This document shows positions 12,272-23,700 of a stretch of 64,000 bases of DNA, piece after piece. The translations under genes and the position numbers were made by a program. The DNA comes from Amyelois transitella (lineage: Eukaryota; Arthropoda; Insecta; Lepidoptera; Pyralidae). The DNA lies in assembly GCF_032362555.1 (NCBI RefSeq), contig NC_083514.1, positions 7,921,001 to 7,985,000 on the forward strand. The letters are read 5' to 3'. Numbering within the stretch: position 1 is the stretch's first letter; every line of letters begins with the position of its first letter. Below the pieces are notes generated by a model. That model was given only the letters and a program-made list of their open reading frames with translations. It did no database searches and had not been told where the DNA came from.

Positions 12272-12535
12272 TACATACATACATACATACGTTTAATCAC
12301 GTCTATATCCCTTGCGAGGTAGACAGAGCCAACAGTCTTGAAAAGACTGATGGGCCACGTTCAGCGTTTTGGCTTTAAGATAGAATTGAGATTCGAATAG
12401 TGACAGGTTGCTAGCCCATCGCCTAAAAGAAGAATCCCAAGTTTATAAGCCCTAAGTCGCCTTTTACGACATCCATGGAAGAGAGATGGAGTGGTCCTAT
12501 TCTTTTTTCTATTGGTGCCGGGAACCACACGGCAC
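12272..12535 (+). repeat. CATA-linked repeat, right half of an inverted pair
   Basis: This is one of the cleanest copies. A (CATA)n run at 12272-12290 is followed by 'tcacgtctatatcccttgcg', 'caacagtcttgaaaagactg', 'gacaggttgctagcccatcg', 'gccttttacgacatccatgg' and the terminal 'ggtgccgggaaccacacggc'. The internal CAGTCTT-gaa-AAGACTG and the end GTGCCG...CGGCAC can both form hairpins. Confidence 0.85.
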
Positions 12536-13057
12536 AATATACATTACTATCGTTTTTATCACTCCCTTCTACCGGCTCTATGAAAAAAGAAAGAGGTTGC
12601 GAACCTATGTTTCAATGCATTTAACAAACATGTAAACAGCCTTCTCCAATATTTCTGTTACAAACTATAACAATATTGTAAAAATAAGAATAAAGTTTCA
12701 TAGTTTATGTTATTTGACTGAACTCCTAAGTAACAAAATTGTATTTAATTTAGTGAGAACTTAATAGTTTTATTACCATTCGGTCGGAATTCAGGTCAGT
12801 AAAATGTTTTACCAAATATCTAATGATATATTGCTTTGTAGTACACAAACATACTTAAGCTAATGTACAATATATAACATAGTATTTTCGCCGGATGTTA
12901 CGTGGCTGCATGCAAAATTATAATGTGCCGACAACCAAGCCAACAAAATGAAATTACAGAAGTTACACTTCATAATATGGTTGTACTCTCATAACATTGT
13001 TTCTCGGAGGGATACATCTTTCTGCTTACAACGATCCCTGCATACATCGTTCACTTC

Positions 13058-13320
13058 ATACATACATACATAAATATGGTCACGTCTATGTCCCTTGCGG
13101 GGTAGACAGAGCCAACAGTCTTGAAAAGATTGAATAACCACGTTCAGCTATTTGGCTTAATGATAGAATTGAGATTCAAATAGTGACAGGTTGCTAGCCC
13201 ATCGCCTTAAAAAAGAATCCTAAGTTTGTAAGCTTATCCCTTAGTCGCCTTTTACGACATCCATGGGAAAGAAATGGAGTCCTATTCTTTTTTGTATTGG
13301 TGCCGGGAACCACACGGCAC
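13058..13320 (+). repeat. CATA-linked repeat, full length
   Basis: The order is CATA run, 'tcccttgcggggtagacaga', 'cttgaaaagattgaataacc', 'gacaggttgctagcccatcg' and the terminal 'gccgggaaccacacggcac'. Confidence 0.85.
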
Positions 13321-13460
13321 ACTTCATCACACTTTTCACTTCATCCACATTCATAAGTTTCTTCATGCAAGCTCGGCGGACCAAGACGTCCTCTATTTGA
13401 TCAAGGAACGTTCATCTAGGCTTTCCCATTCCAACATTCTAATTGCATTGTACCTGAAAC
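13321..13460. repeat. Retroelement-like fragment joined to the CATA-linked repeat
   Basis: The stretch 'cttcatccacattcataag', 'catgcaagctcggcgga' and 'gatcaaggaacgttcatct' resembles a dispersed lepidopteran retroelement fragment. A related but weaker match occurs at about 17860-17945. Confidence 0.4.
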
Positions 13461-13990
13461 AAAACAAAAAAGTATAAACAAATGAATTGGTATTTATAGC
13501 CATTTTGATTGGGTGACATCAACACTCTATCAACATTGCACAGATATTCACACTCTCCAATAAAATATATTAAACGATAGAGTTGTGAAATTATTTTTAA
13601 AAAATCACTACAGAATATATTAATATAGCAATTCGTGTAACAGTCGTCGTTGTAATCCAAGTAAACTGTGAATTTTAGCCCTAATACTATGAAGTTATTC
13701 TCCTATAACATCGTCATTTGTACCGATGGTATCCAAATGGACATTTATATAATAACCATTACGAATAAGTGCATTTATGTAAAGTTTGTGATAGTCATAC
13801 GCGGAAGATTGGCCGCCTTCGTACTTAGGAAATATAATGAAGGTATGTCATAAAGGTGTTTGGCATATAATTCACTTCGTAGGTGTGAAAACTTGTTCTT
13901 TTGTTCCGTTATACACAAGATAAATGTATACGTTTCTAACTTACAACCGTTTATTGGGTCGCTAACCAACTACATGTTTTAAATTAGTCA
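13461..13990. other. Non-coding AT-rich stretch
   Basis: Several short frames occur on both strands with no recognisable domain, and I see no gene. Confidence 0.4.
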
Positions 13991-13994
13991 ATTG

Positions 13995-14260
13995 TATATA
14001 CATATACATACATATAATCACATCTATATCCGTTGCGGGGTAGACAGAGCCAACAGTTTTGAAAAGGCTGATAGGCCAGGTTCATCTATTTGGCTTTAAG
14101 ATAAATTTGAGATTCAAATAGTGACATGTTGCTAGCCCATCGCCTAAAAGAAATCCCAAGTTTATAACCCTATTCCTTAGTCGCCTTTAACGACGTCCAT
14201 GGGAAAGATATGGAGTGGTCCCAATCTTTTTTTCTATTGGTGCCGGGAACCACACGGCAA
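13995..14260 (+). repeat. CATA-linked repeat, full length
   Basis: It runs from 'tacatacatataatcaca' through 'ccgttgcggggtagacagag' and 'gttgctagcccatcgcct' to 'gccgggaaccacacggca'. Confidence 0.85.
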
Positions 14261-14579
14261 TCAATTGTCTATAGTTAATATAAACTATTCAGTAAAAAAA
14301 AATATGGGTAATTCTTCTCACGGAAATTTAGCCCGAACCAAAAGCCCATTAAAATGTGCAGATTGTTACGATGCCATATATTCTGATACAACATTACAGT
14401 GATATGATAACCTTGTCAGAATGAGTGCAAGAGAAAGTATCTCTTACACGTTGCATCGGAGCTTTCAAAAATATCGAAATGTACTTGTTGATTGAATTAA
14501 TTCCAAATTTAATCAGTGCAACTTTTGTAAGTCAGCATTCATAGTTATTAGGTCTGTTTTGTTTAATATTAAATATGTA

Positions 14580-14822
14580 TAAACACGAGGTAGACAGAGC
14601 CAATCGTCCAAAAAGACTTTAGCAGTATGGTTACATACAAACATAAAATCAAGCCTCTTTCCCTCAGTTCTTTAAGTTTTACTTTCCTCTTTCTTTCAGT
14701 ATGGTTTAATGGGAATTTAAATTTAAATAGTGACAGGTTGCTAGCCCATCACCTAAACGGAGAATCCTAAGTATATAAGTCTTTCCCTTTATTGGCTTTA
14801 ACAATGTGCAAGGAAGAGAAAC
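14580..14822 (+). repeat. CATA-linked repeat, diverged copy
   Basis: It retains 'gaggtagacagagccaat' and 'gacaggttgctagcccatca', but its middle (14630-14700) is unrelated or rearranged and its terminal hairpin is lost. Confidence 0.7.
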
Positions 14823-15675
14823 TGTATTTCTTCGTTAACCAGTATGGAAGCATATTTTATAACAATCTTACAACTTTAATAGCTCCATAAGAATTGGTTT
14901 GCAATTGCAAGACTGTTCCCATTTCTGCAAGTAGGTACTGAGTATTTTAATGTCATCATTATTATAGAATTAACCCAGTAATGTTAGTAAAATTATCATA
15001 AAGACATTAATACCACAATGAAACAAAGTAAAAACAAAATAAGCTTGCCATGGTCACGCGAACTATAATCTAATCATAGTATATTTTTGTATTATTAAAA
15101 TAACATATAATGGCGCTATCAAAACTTTTAGGGCAAGGTTTTTATTTCATACTCATATGTATGACAATGATGTGAAGTATAGGAATTCCGGGAATATATA
15201 TTTTTTAACGGAATTTCTAAATGATCCTAGGTAATGCCTGCGAATTCCTTCACATGACAAAACGGTTTCATTTCTAAATTTCTATATACCAAGGAGAATG
15301 TACTCGGGATGAATGCAAGAGGATATTAATAAGAGTTAGTAAAAACACGGTAAAATTTATCATACACCTTCAAATCTATTTTACCTTGCGGTAACATCTT
15401 TAATCGGCTGTGTGTTCTTTATATCTGCTTCATATACATAAAATCCTAAACCATTGCGACATTATGCATACGACTAGCGCAACGAGTATATACCAAGTAC
15501 TTACCAAGTATTTGTTTTTGAGTGATTGCGTGCAGACAATGCTGTGTATCATGCATTCGGGTCGATCGCAACACTCGATAATCACGGACAGAGAGGCTGC
15601 AGCCCACTGACTTGAATGATAATACACTGGACTAAATATTCTTTACTAAATGACAGCAAGTTTTGCTCTATGTAA
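14823..15675. other. Non-coding AT-rich stretch
   Basis: No gene can be supported. Two overlapping frames on opposite strands at 15410-15627 show no domain. Confidence 0.4.
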
Positions 15676-15679
15676 AATA

Positions 15680-15850
15680 TATTAAAACTAGCTTTTACCC
15701 GCAGATTCCCCGAGCTAATTTAGCGCCAATTACAAAAAGCGACGAACTCAGCGCCGCCTACAAAACAATATTTTTTTTTTGGAAATCTCATGGAAACTTT
15801 GGTTTTTACCGGGATGAAAAGTACCCTATGTCCATCTGCAGACTCTAAAT
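15680..15850 (+). repeat. 'aactagctttt...' class repeat fragment
   Basis: It begins 'aactagcttttacccgcag' and continues to 'taccgggatgaaaagtacc' and 'ctatgtccatctgcag', the familiar order of a very abundant insect repeat, possibly the 3' part of an RTE-like LINE. A poly-T run interrupts it. Confidence 0.55.
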
Positions 15851-16460
15851 AATAGAAGTATACTCACGCAAAATTACAAGAAAATTGCTTAAGTCGATAA
15901 CGCAAACAATCAAATAAACTTTCTTTGGCATTTATATTGTTAGTTCGTGTACATATCTCAGTACCCTGACCTAGTACATTTTTATTTTACTTTAATGATT
16001 TTTGTTTTTTTTTTGATATATAATTTAAGGTTAATACATGAGAATAACTTCCTAGATTCGATATCAAAGAAGAATCGAATTAACTTAACTTTCCACAAGT
16101 ATTTACATGATGGCCATGGGGCAATATTGACGCAGTCAGCGCCAAAATAAGAATTACCAATGGGGGCTCTTTTTGACATCAATACAATATCAAGTCCAGA
16201 GTAAGTCCATAAAATTATTACGTAGAGGTCAGTGACGCATCCGCACTGACACATCACTAGATGTAGGGTGTCCAGTCCATTGACATCGGCCTTATATAAC
16301 AACAATAAAATTTATTTGTTTTGCTTCTATGCTGCTTATTTTTAGTCATTCATCTGGTGAAAACTTGATATATGGTGTAATCTCAGTTGACGTGGTCCGC
16401 TATATTACTTCTACTCCGCAAGTTCTACTGCAGACAAGTAGGTTCCCTACATGCAACTAA
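15851..16460. other. Non-coding stretch with an unexplained minus-strand frame
   Basis: A 107-codon minus frame (16305-15982) starts with a peptide reading ADVNGLDTLHLV, vaguely like the start of an ankyrin repeat, but the rest does not continue the pattern and its C-terminal part is simple AT-rich sequence. I do not call it a gene. Confidence 0.3.
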
Positions 16461-16464
16461 TCAT

Positions 16465-16680
16465 CCTATCCTACGAATATTATGAATGTAAAAGTTTGTG
16501 AGTATGTAAAAACTACAGAACTGATTACGATACGATTACAAAAATTTGCTATGTAGGTGGTAGCTGAAGCCCCAGAATAACACAAAGGGTAGCCTTTTTA
16601 TCCCGGAAATTTCGCGGGATTGATTGTTACTTTTTGATAGAGTTTCAACGCGAACGACGTCTTAGACGGCCTCTAGTATT
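16465..16680 (-). repeat. '...cgcgaacgacgtc' class repeat
   Basis: It reads 'catcctatcctacgaatatt', 'agctgaagccccagaataac', 'ctttttatcccggaaatttc' and 'caacgcgaacgacgtc'. This is the same class as the fragments at 15680 and 54362, in the opposite sense. Confidence 0.6.
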
Positions 16681-16784
16681 TTATATTTCTATATCTAACA
16701 TCAAAAGGTGTGAAAAGCACAGATTACCAGAAAAAAACTATCAACGAGCCTTGTCTTTTCTATCAATTTTGTTTTGTACCTCTC

Positions 16785-16860
16785 TGAATCTCAATTCCAT
16801 CACGTGACTACTAACTCTTGTCTACCCCGTAAGAGATAAAGACGTGTCGTATGTTATTTG
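16785..16860 (-). repeat. Fragment of the CATA-linked repeat
   Basis: It retains 'tctgaatctcaattccatca' and 'cttgtctaccccgtaagag'. Confidence 0.6.
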
Positions 16861-18075
16861 TTTTATTTCGCTCGATCAGAAATAAAACGCTGCTTTTAAT
16901 CCAAGGCCATATCTATTTATTTTTTCAAACAATAACCTCTCCATGTCTAATTTAATATCTAATTATGGAAATCGGTTCAAGCAGATAATTTCCACGCTTC
17001 TATCCTAAAACGAGGCCTATTTACCAACAGAAATGACTTTTCAAACAATACGCACTTTCATACCAGTTGGACGTGAAAACGATTCTCAACGCTTTCTGCA
17101 AATCGATAGTATTCCATCGCAATACAATAAAATGCGTGAAAATGTCTACACAAAGTGCGCCTCAAAGATCGTGGTATCACGACTTACGAATCAATAGAGT
17201 AAATAACTATCATTTTACGAATTCGGAACCAAGATATTAAAAAGTATTCTACGAGTACTTTATTGGACGGCGCACTTTTAGTGCGCGTTATTTTTAAGCG
17301 TTTATTCCCCATTATTAAGCGTTTATTCCACTAGACTTCATTTAGAAGTCCTGAATTAATGATACGCACCAGATACGCACCATATATAACATATGTAGAT
17401 AGTTAGGATTCTAATTAGCATTTTAGTATAGAAGAAGTATGCCTTTTGTCTGCTGGCATCCAACTTTGGAAGCGCGGTAATAAAAATGTAATAGATTTCA
17501 GTTCTTACACAGAGAAATTTGAGAGTTTCATCCTTAAACTGGCCTAAAAAGCTTTTTTTCAATTCCTCGAAGCCTTCACTGAAAGGCTATAAAATTCAAA
17601 CCCCTTCGTGACTGAATTTGTTTACTAGCAATAGAGATTGTGGAGTTTTATCTTTTATAGTACTACCAGCTCAGCTTTTAATCATTCAAGAGAGTAAAGC
17701 TGGTTTAGTGTCGGCTGTGTCCTCTCTTCTCTGTAGTATAAGTCAGAATATATCTAAGACTATATAAGAATATATTTAAGTCAAGTTTAATGTTCTCATA
17801 CATATATGGCGTAAGTACAATGACAGCCTTGAATAGGAGGATTTAGTGAGAGATTATATCTTGCCGCTTGCCACGGCCCCTCCTCGTCTCTTTCGCTTCA
17901 TCCACATAATATCAATCATTTCATCAGAACTTTAGACAAATAATACAACACAAACCCACCTGGATGTCGTGCAAGACAGAGTGTATCCGCAATGCAAGCG
18001 TAGGCGCAAGTGGTCACTGCCATTTTGACGGAGGTCGGCCGCCTGACGCATGCATCTGTACTGTCGAGATATAAA
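16861..18075. other. Non-coding AT-rich stretch
   Basis: No gene can be supported. A patch at 17860-17945 weakly resembles the fragment at 13321-13460. Confidence 0.35.
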
Positions 18076-18077
18076 CC

Positions 18078-18332
18078 TTTACATACATACATACATATGG
18101 CCACGTCTATATCCCTTGCGGGGTAGACAGAGCCAACAGTCTTGAAAAGACTGAATGGCCACGATCAGCTATTTGGCTCGATGATAGAATTGAGATTCAA
18201 ATAGTGACATGTTGCTAGCCCATCGCCTAAAAAAGAATCCCAAGTTTGTAAGCATATACCTTAGTCGCCTCTTACGACATCCATGGGAAAGAGATGGAGT
18301 GGTCCCTATTGGTGCCGGTAACCACACGGCAC
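18078..18332 (+). repeat. CATA-linked repeat, full length
   Basis: (CATA)n, 'tatcccttgcggggtagaca', 'cagtcttgaaaagactgaat', 'gttgctagcccatcgcctaa' and the terminal 'gtgccggtaaccacacggca' all occur in order. Confidence 0.85.
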
Positions 18333-18540
18333 ATAAACCTTTACTTCTAGGCAAATACAGCAAGGTAATTAAGTCAGGTATAATATGAATAAAAAGGTTC
18401 CTTTTTCCAACCCTCCTCTTGGCTTTAAAAACAGCGTAACGCAGACTAGAGAGAGATCGGACAAGAACCGTTGCGTAACGTAACTTACCATATGCAGTCC
18501 TTCAAAAAAGGTCTTTAGCTCAAATCTCTTGTCTCTTGGC

Positions 18541-18710
18541 GACTTCTGTGGCGCAGCGGTAGTGCACTTATCTGTGACACAGCAGGGCCCGGGTTCGAAT
18601 CCTGACCAGAGCATGATGGCACGACAGGGAAACGACTAGGTGTTGGATGTTTATCTATATAATTATTAATTATAAAATATATATTTATATTCAATTAATA
18701 ATTAACTGAT
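18541..18710 (+). repeat. tRNA-headed SINE
   Basis: The head carries an A-box-like 'tggcgcagcggtagtgc' (18549-18565) and a B-box-like 'gggttcgaatcc' (18590-18601), the internal RNA polymerase III promoter of tRNA-derived SINEs. A SINE-like body follows ('gtgttggatgtttatctat'). The acceptor and T stems do not pair properly, so it is not a functional tRNA gene. Confidence 0.65.
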
Positions 18711-18982
18711 ATCTACGAAAACTCTAGCACTTCGATGATATACGTAAAAAGTTATAATAATCATTGTTTCTTGGATTATGGTAATCGGTGAACCCGGAGC
18801 GGAGCTACTTTATAATGCCGAAACAAACACCATGATGATGATTATTATACGAGTATCTAACTTACAGGTAAAGCTAAAGTATTTTTAAATCATTGCGAAG
18901 GAGCTCTCCAAACACTGATCTAAACAACTCGGTGCCATTACTCGATACACAAAATCGCTCTATATTTTATTGTTATATAAGT

Positions 18983-19232
18983 TGTGCCATGTGGTTTCCG
19001 ACACTTTAGAACAGGACCACACCATATATTTCGCATGGATGTCTTAAAAGACGACTAAGCGATAGCCTTTTAAACTAGGGATCCTCTTTCGGCGATGCGC
19101 TAGCAACCTATCACTATTTGAATCTCAATTCCATCATAAAGCCATACAGAACGTGGCCTTTCAGTCTTTTCAAGACTGTTGGCTTTGTCTGACCAGCTAG
19201 GGATATAAACGTGAATGTATGTATGTATGTAA
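18983..19232 (-). repeat. CATA-linked repeat, full length
   Basis: Reverse orientation: 'gtgccatgtggtttccgaca' at the hairpin end, 'ggcgatgcgctagcaacct', 'cttttcaagactgttggctt', and a trailing 'gtatgtatgtatg' run. Confidence 0.8.
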
Positions 19233-20675
19233 AGAACTTTATCACAATTAGATCATAAATTAAATCATATCCTATTTGCAGTAGTTATACCACCAAACCC
19301 TTTCAGCGCAATGTGATATAAATTGGCACTCATTGCCAATTAACAGCATAATTAAATTAAAGACTCATGTCAAATGGTTTATTCGATAAATGCAATGTTA
19401 ATTAAACATGGCGCATTCACGCTACGTATTGCACTTTCAATGCATACGCAATGTAAATCGATTTTTAGGTGGACGGAAAAAATTACAATGTAAGGTATTT
19501 CTATAGTCTAGGTATACTGATTTTGTTGGTTGTAGCTTTTACAACTTACTCAGACTTTAGTTCCACTGCACTTATAATTAATACTAATCTTATTTCATCT
19601 TAAGCTACCAAGTCATGTTTATCGTGATAGGTATGAAATAGCATAAGCTGTTACGACATAATTATTTTGGCTTTCATAATTACATTTTAAATCATTAACA
19701 AAATCAACTTGAACTTTATATTTCGTTCAACTGCTTATTACCGTTATCGTCGGAGTCCTCTGTGCGTATCCTGGGAACTACTGCGATCCCTGAGGACAAA
19801 TAGTCTGCTATTACATATCGTTAAAGTGTGCTGTCAGTGCTGCGCGGCTGACTGGGGACGCGGTGCCAAGACCTAGCACAGCCGCGACAATTTTAAAAGA
19901 AAATCTCGTTCCAATTTTAAAATATCCTTGTGCTGTCCACCTAGAAGGATTTTTAGTCTATAAATACACAAGAAAATTAAAAAGTATTCCGAAAAAGGAT
20001 GCGCACGAAAATGTGGTTTTTTATACAGTGAATAAAATTATTTAAAAATGATAACTCTCTGACGTGAAGTGTTTTTATATGTGAATTAGGAATTTGGATA
20101 AATCAAGCAAATTTATTTTTCTATATTGTAAGTACATATAATAAGTTTTATTTAACCTTTATTTATGAAGTCTATTTTTAACACATGGTATTAAATATAA
20201 ATACTGACAATCATCAATGCCTTAAAAATTATAATAACTGTGATTTTGAAAGTAAAGGATCAATATGAGGTCCAAAACTGAATTTAAAATTGATGTGTCA
20301 ACCTATTGCAATATCTCGAGACAACGGAGCTGTTACTTGAGCCAATTTAGTAGCGCAACTTATCCACTCTTACTTGATCCCATCATACGACTACCTTCCA
20401 AACATCGAAGGTCCAAAATATATTGGTCCTTCTCAACCGGCCCACACTACGCTCTCTGATTCCGAATTTCCGCTCCGTGCCCTATGTGAATACCAAATAT
20501 ACAATTTTGAACCCTAAATTATGACCAAAAGGTTGAAAGTTTACATGATAGAAAATAAATCCTTAGGATACTAGTCTGATTAAAGATTGCAAGATCAAGG
20601 ATGTTTTATTTCCTTTTTGGTGCAAAGAACTCTTGACTTTATTTAAGCTGAGTTAACTAAGTATATTTTTTGTAG
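19233..20675. other. Upstream region of the axotactin-like gene
   Basis: No coding region is supported. A CpG-richer patch at 19825-19890 could be near a transcription start, but I see no convincing motif. A splice acceptor ('ttttttgtag') ends at 20675, just before the first coding exon, so an untranslated leader exon probably lies somewhere in this stretch. Confidence 0.35.
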
Positions 20676-20679
20676 ATAA

Positions 20680-20760
20680 ATGAACCCAATCGAGCAAAAT
20701 GTCGCTGCTTGGAAGAGGATTAAAATTGATGACACTTTTTATTTTGCTTCGAACAGCTGA
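20680..20760 (+). other. Upstream ORF overlapping the axotactin-like start codon
   Basis: An ATG at 20680 opens a 26-codon frame ending with TGA at 20758-20760. It is out of frame with the main ATG at 20699 and overlaps the signal-peptide coding region. If this exon is translated from its 5' end, the upstream ATG would be met first and could lower initiation at 20699. Whether it is used is unknown. Confidence 0.5.
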
Positions 20761-23700
20761 TGTTCGATGCAGTTTACCAGTCGAGTTAGCTTCTGAAGAA
20801 AAAGGTAAAATTCTGTTTTCTTTCATTCTTCTCATGTAAAGAGCAACAGAGCAGGCTCATCTCTATATGTAGCATCGCTTTCAGATAACGTTAAATTCTT
20901 TACTCCAAAACAACAAATTAATGTCAAAATACGATCTTTTCTCAGAGAAGAAATTATAAACGCACTGATAAATATTAGCTATATAATACAATACTTGTTG
21001 ATGTAACTCATTATAAACAGTGATCTCAAACACCGAAACTCTATAAAATTAAGGTTTAATATACCATCTCATAAAAATTGTTCTCTTTTCCAGTCCTTCC
21101 ACTAACTACGCTAGCTCTAACATCAACATCGTCTATAGCGACCACCGTCAACGTTTCAACCACTTACGCCACCGTCATACCACCGATCCCTCCCAGCGAT
21201 AGAGACAGGTTCCTGACCTTCGCAGAATCTGGTCATCATCGGACTTTCATGTTCGCTAAGGACAACACCTTTATACAGCTTGACGGTGATATCATACAGA
21301 GGTTTCAATTGAGGTAAGACATCATTAGTTACTTTCATTTCAGTACTCCTTACTAATGTAGGTCTTACGTTAACATCGTCTATAGCGACCACTGGATCCT
21401 TACCAGGAATAAAGACGTCCAGACACATCGAAACTTTATGTTCGCTAAGAACAACACCTTTTTACAGCATGACCGTAATATAATCGAACGTCGGTGGTCA
21501 AATCGGTAAGGATAAAATGCGTGATCGAAGGTTTGAATCCCACTTCGGCTATATACCTACCAATGACTATTTTCGAAGTTATGAATATTAGTTTGAATAC
21601 TATCCGATGCTCTTACGGTGAGGGAAAACTTCGTGAGGAAACCTGCGCATTCAGCAAATGGCTGTGTAACCATGATTGATCCAATACGGGTTAGATTTAC
21701 CTGCAAAGGTTGCGGAGGTCAAATGGGAGTCGCTTTGTGTAAAAATATGACTCACGTAATCCAGGATCGCCATGGATCAGTAATATGACCATTCATACCC
21801 CGAGCTGCTCTCCAGAGTGATGAGGATGCAACCGGGACCGGCCAGAAGGATGAAGTTCTTCTTGATATTATTTTTAGTATAACTTAGTAACTCAATATTT
21901 TTGATAAATTTAGTCAAAATAACAATTCATAATAGTCTACCTCGGCAAAACAAATTGCTGCTTGCAACATTGCATAAAGTTTACAAAGCATTCCATCTAG
22001 AATATCAAATATGGCCAACAAAGAGTTTTTAATTACGAGTAAATACCAATCTATTTTACTGACAAAGGAAATTGTTATGCCATATTGTTGGCTGTTGTTC
22101 ACTTTCCCCTATTTGTTTACCAAACTTTTAAATTACAATCGTATTTCGGTAGCATCGAGTGTCAATGAATCTCTCAAAAGCACTCTCTTTTTCTCATCTT
22201 TGCGTGTTCCTATCATTATGTTGACTATGTTGACCATCCGCCACTATAACACGCCTGGAGTCCTTTTTTCTACTTTCCTCTTACACCGTCTCCAGTTTTA
22301 AGATCATTGGTACACGTTCTTTCGTGACGACAAGTCAGGATTTGTTCGAAAATGTCAACATCTTGTCCACTCGCAAATAAAATAATGACTAAATGATCGT
22401 GGTCACACATCAATCCTTATTCAGTTGACATTTTTAAGACGTGTCATAGAATTCGGAATAACATAAGACTATAGAAGTGGTGACTACTGGTACTGGTAAA
22501 TGTGTCGTCGAAATCTTAAAACACAACAAACAGTCACCATCGTTTTATATTTCATCTTTTTGAGTTTCATTTGATTGATTTACATCTGGGAAAGCATGCG
22601 TGCTTTACAAAACGATCACTCTTATAGTATCGAAAACAAAATATAGCATTTTTATTGTCTCATATTTTTCTATTTATGATTTTATATTTGGATATACTTA
22701 CACAATGAATTGTGCAACCAATACTATTATACATAATTATAGGTTTCATAAACTATGGGAGAATTGTTTAAAGTTATTGAAAGATACTGACACAAATTAA
22801 GTTGCAATATCTGTCAAAAGTTTTATGCGATCCAAAATTTAATTAATGAAATGGATTATAATTCAATCGAAGTATTTCAAAAGTTGTTGATATAATGTGT
22901 ATAGTTATATTTAATTGAATCAAAATATGAATGCATGTAATATAATGATTACAAATCACAGTGAGGAAATATTGCAACTTGACGAGTGATTACAGTGGTG
23001 CGCTTGCGTATTTTAATTCATTCTATATGTCACATAGAAACCAAAGTATGATGGCGAGAGGGTCTCAGTGGAAAAGTTTTTGACAATTAGTTTTTAATTA
23101 ATATTGAACAGACTATCTCAACTTTTCCACTTACACTTTTTTGAGACCTGAGCCCCTTGTTTTAACATCATTATTTAAGAAAATAGCCATAGTTTCGATA
23201 TGAACCAAAAAAATTACTTATTAGACGCTACAAAAAATGGTAATTGAAATAAAATAAAAATTATGCATGTATTCTGTCTAAGCATGTGTTTTTATGTTAT
23301 CTTTGTTTGTTCTTTCAGGTTATGCCGAGAAATATCGTTCAAATTTCGCACAAGACTGCCTCACGGGTTACTTGTATATCATAATGTAAAGAATCCTGTG
23401 TTTAAGATGCAACCATATGCTTTGTACGTCATTGTTGAAAAAGGTGAATTAAAAGGTAAGAAATTACATTCTTGCTTCCTAATGTGGTTTCGAACAAAGT
23501 TTTTTTTTCCTCCTTTTCAACTAATTTAGAACCAGACTTAGTATTATATTATTGATGATATGCGACGTTTCTTGATAAAGCCATTTCTTTCACATAGTAA
23601 GAATATCATTTTTTGACCTATCCAGAACAACTCAGAGTCATGGCCACAGTCTAATTAAAAGGATACAATGACTTCAAAGTTACCGTGTTGTTTCAGTTGT

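Noticed and set aside
12272..14260. CRISPR-like regular repeats
   Set aside because: The copies are about 230-270 bases long, diverged, in both orientations and irregularly spaced; they are interspersed eukaryotic repeats.
15982..16305. 107-codon minus frame with an ankyrin-like start
   Set aside because: Only about a dozen residues fit an ankyrin repeat, the remainder does not, and the 3' half is poly-T-derived.
18541..18612. Possible tRNA gene
   Set aside because: A and B boxes are present, but the acceptor and T stems do not pair and a SINE-like body follows, so it is a SINE head.
22011..22301. 96-codon open frame in axotactin-like intron 2
   Set aside because: No domain, no matching splice sites, and it overlaps a minus-strand frame of similar length.
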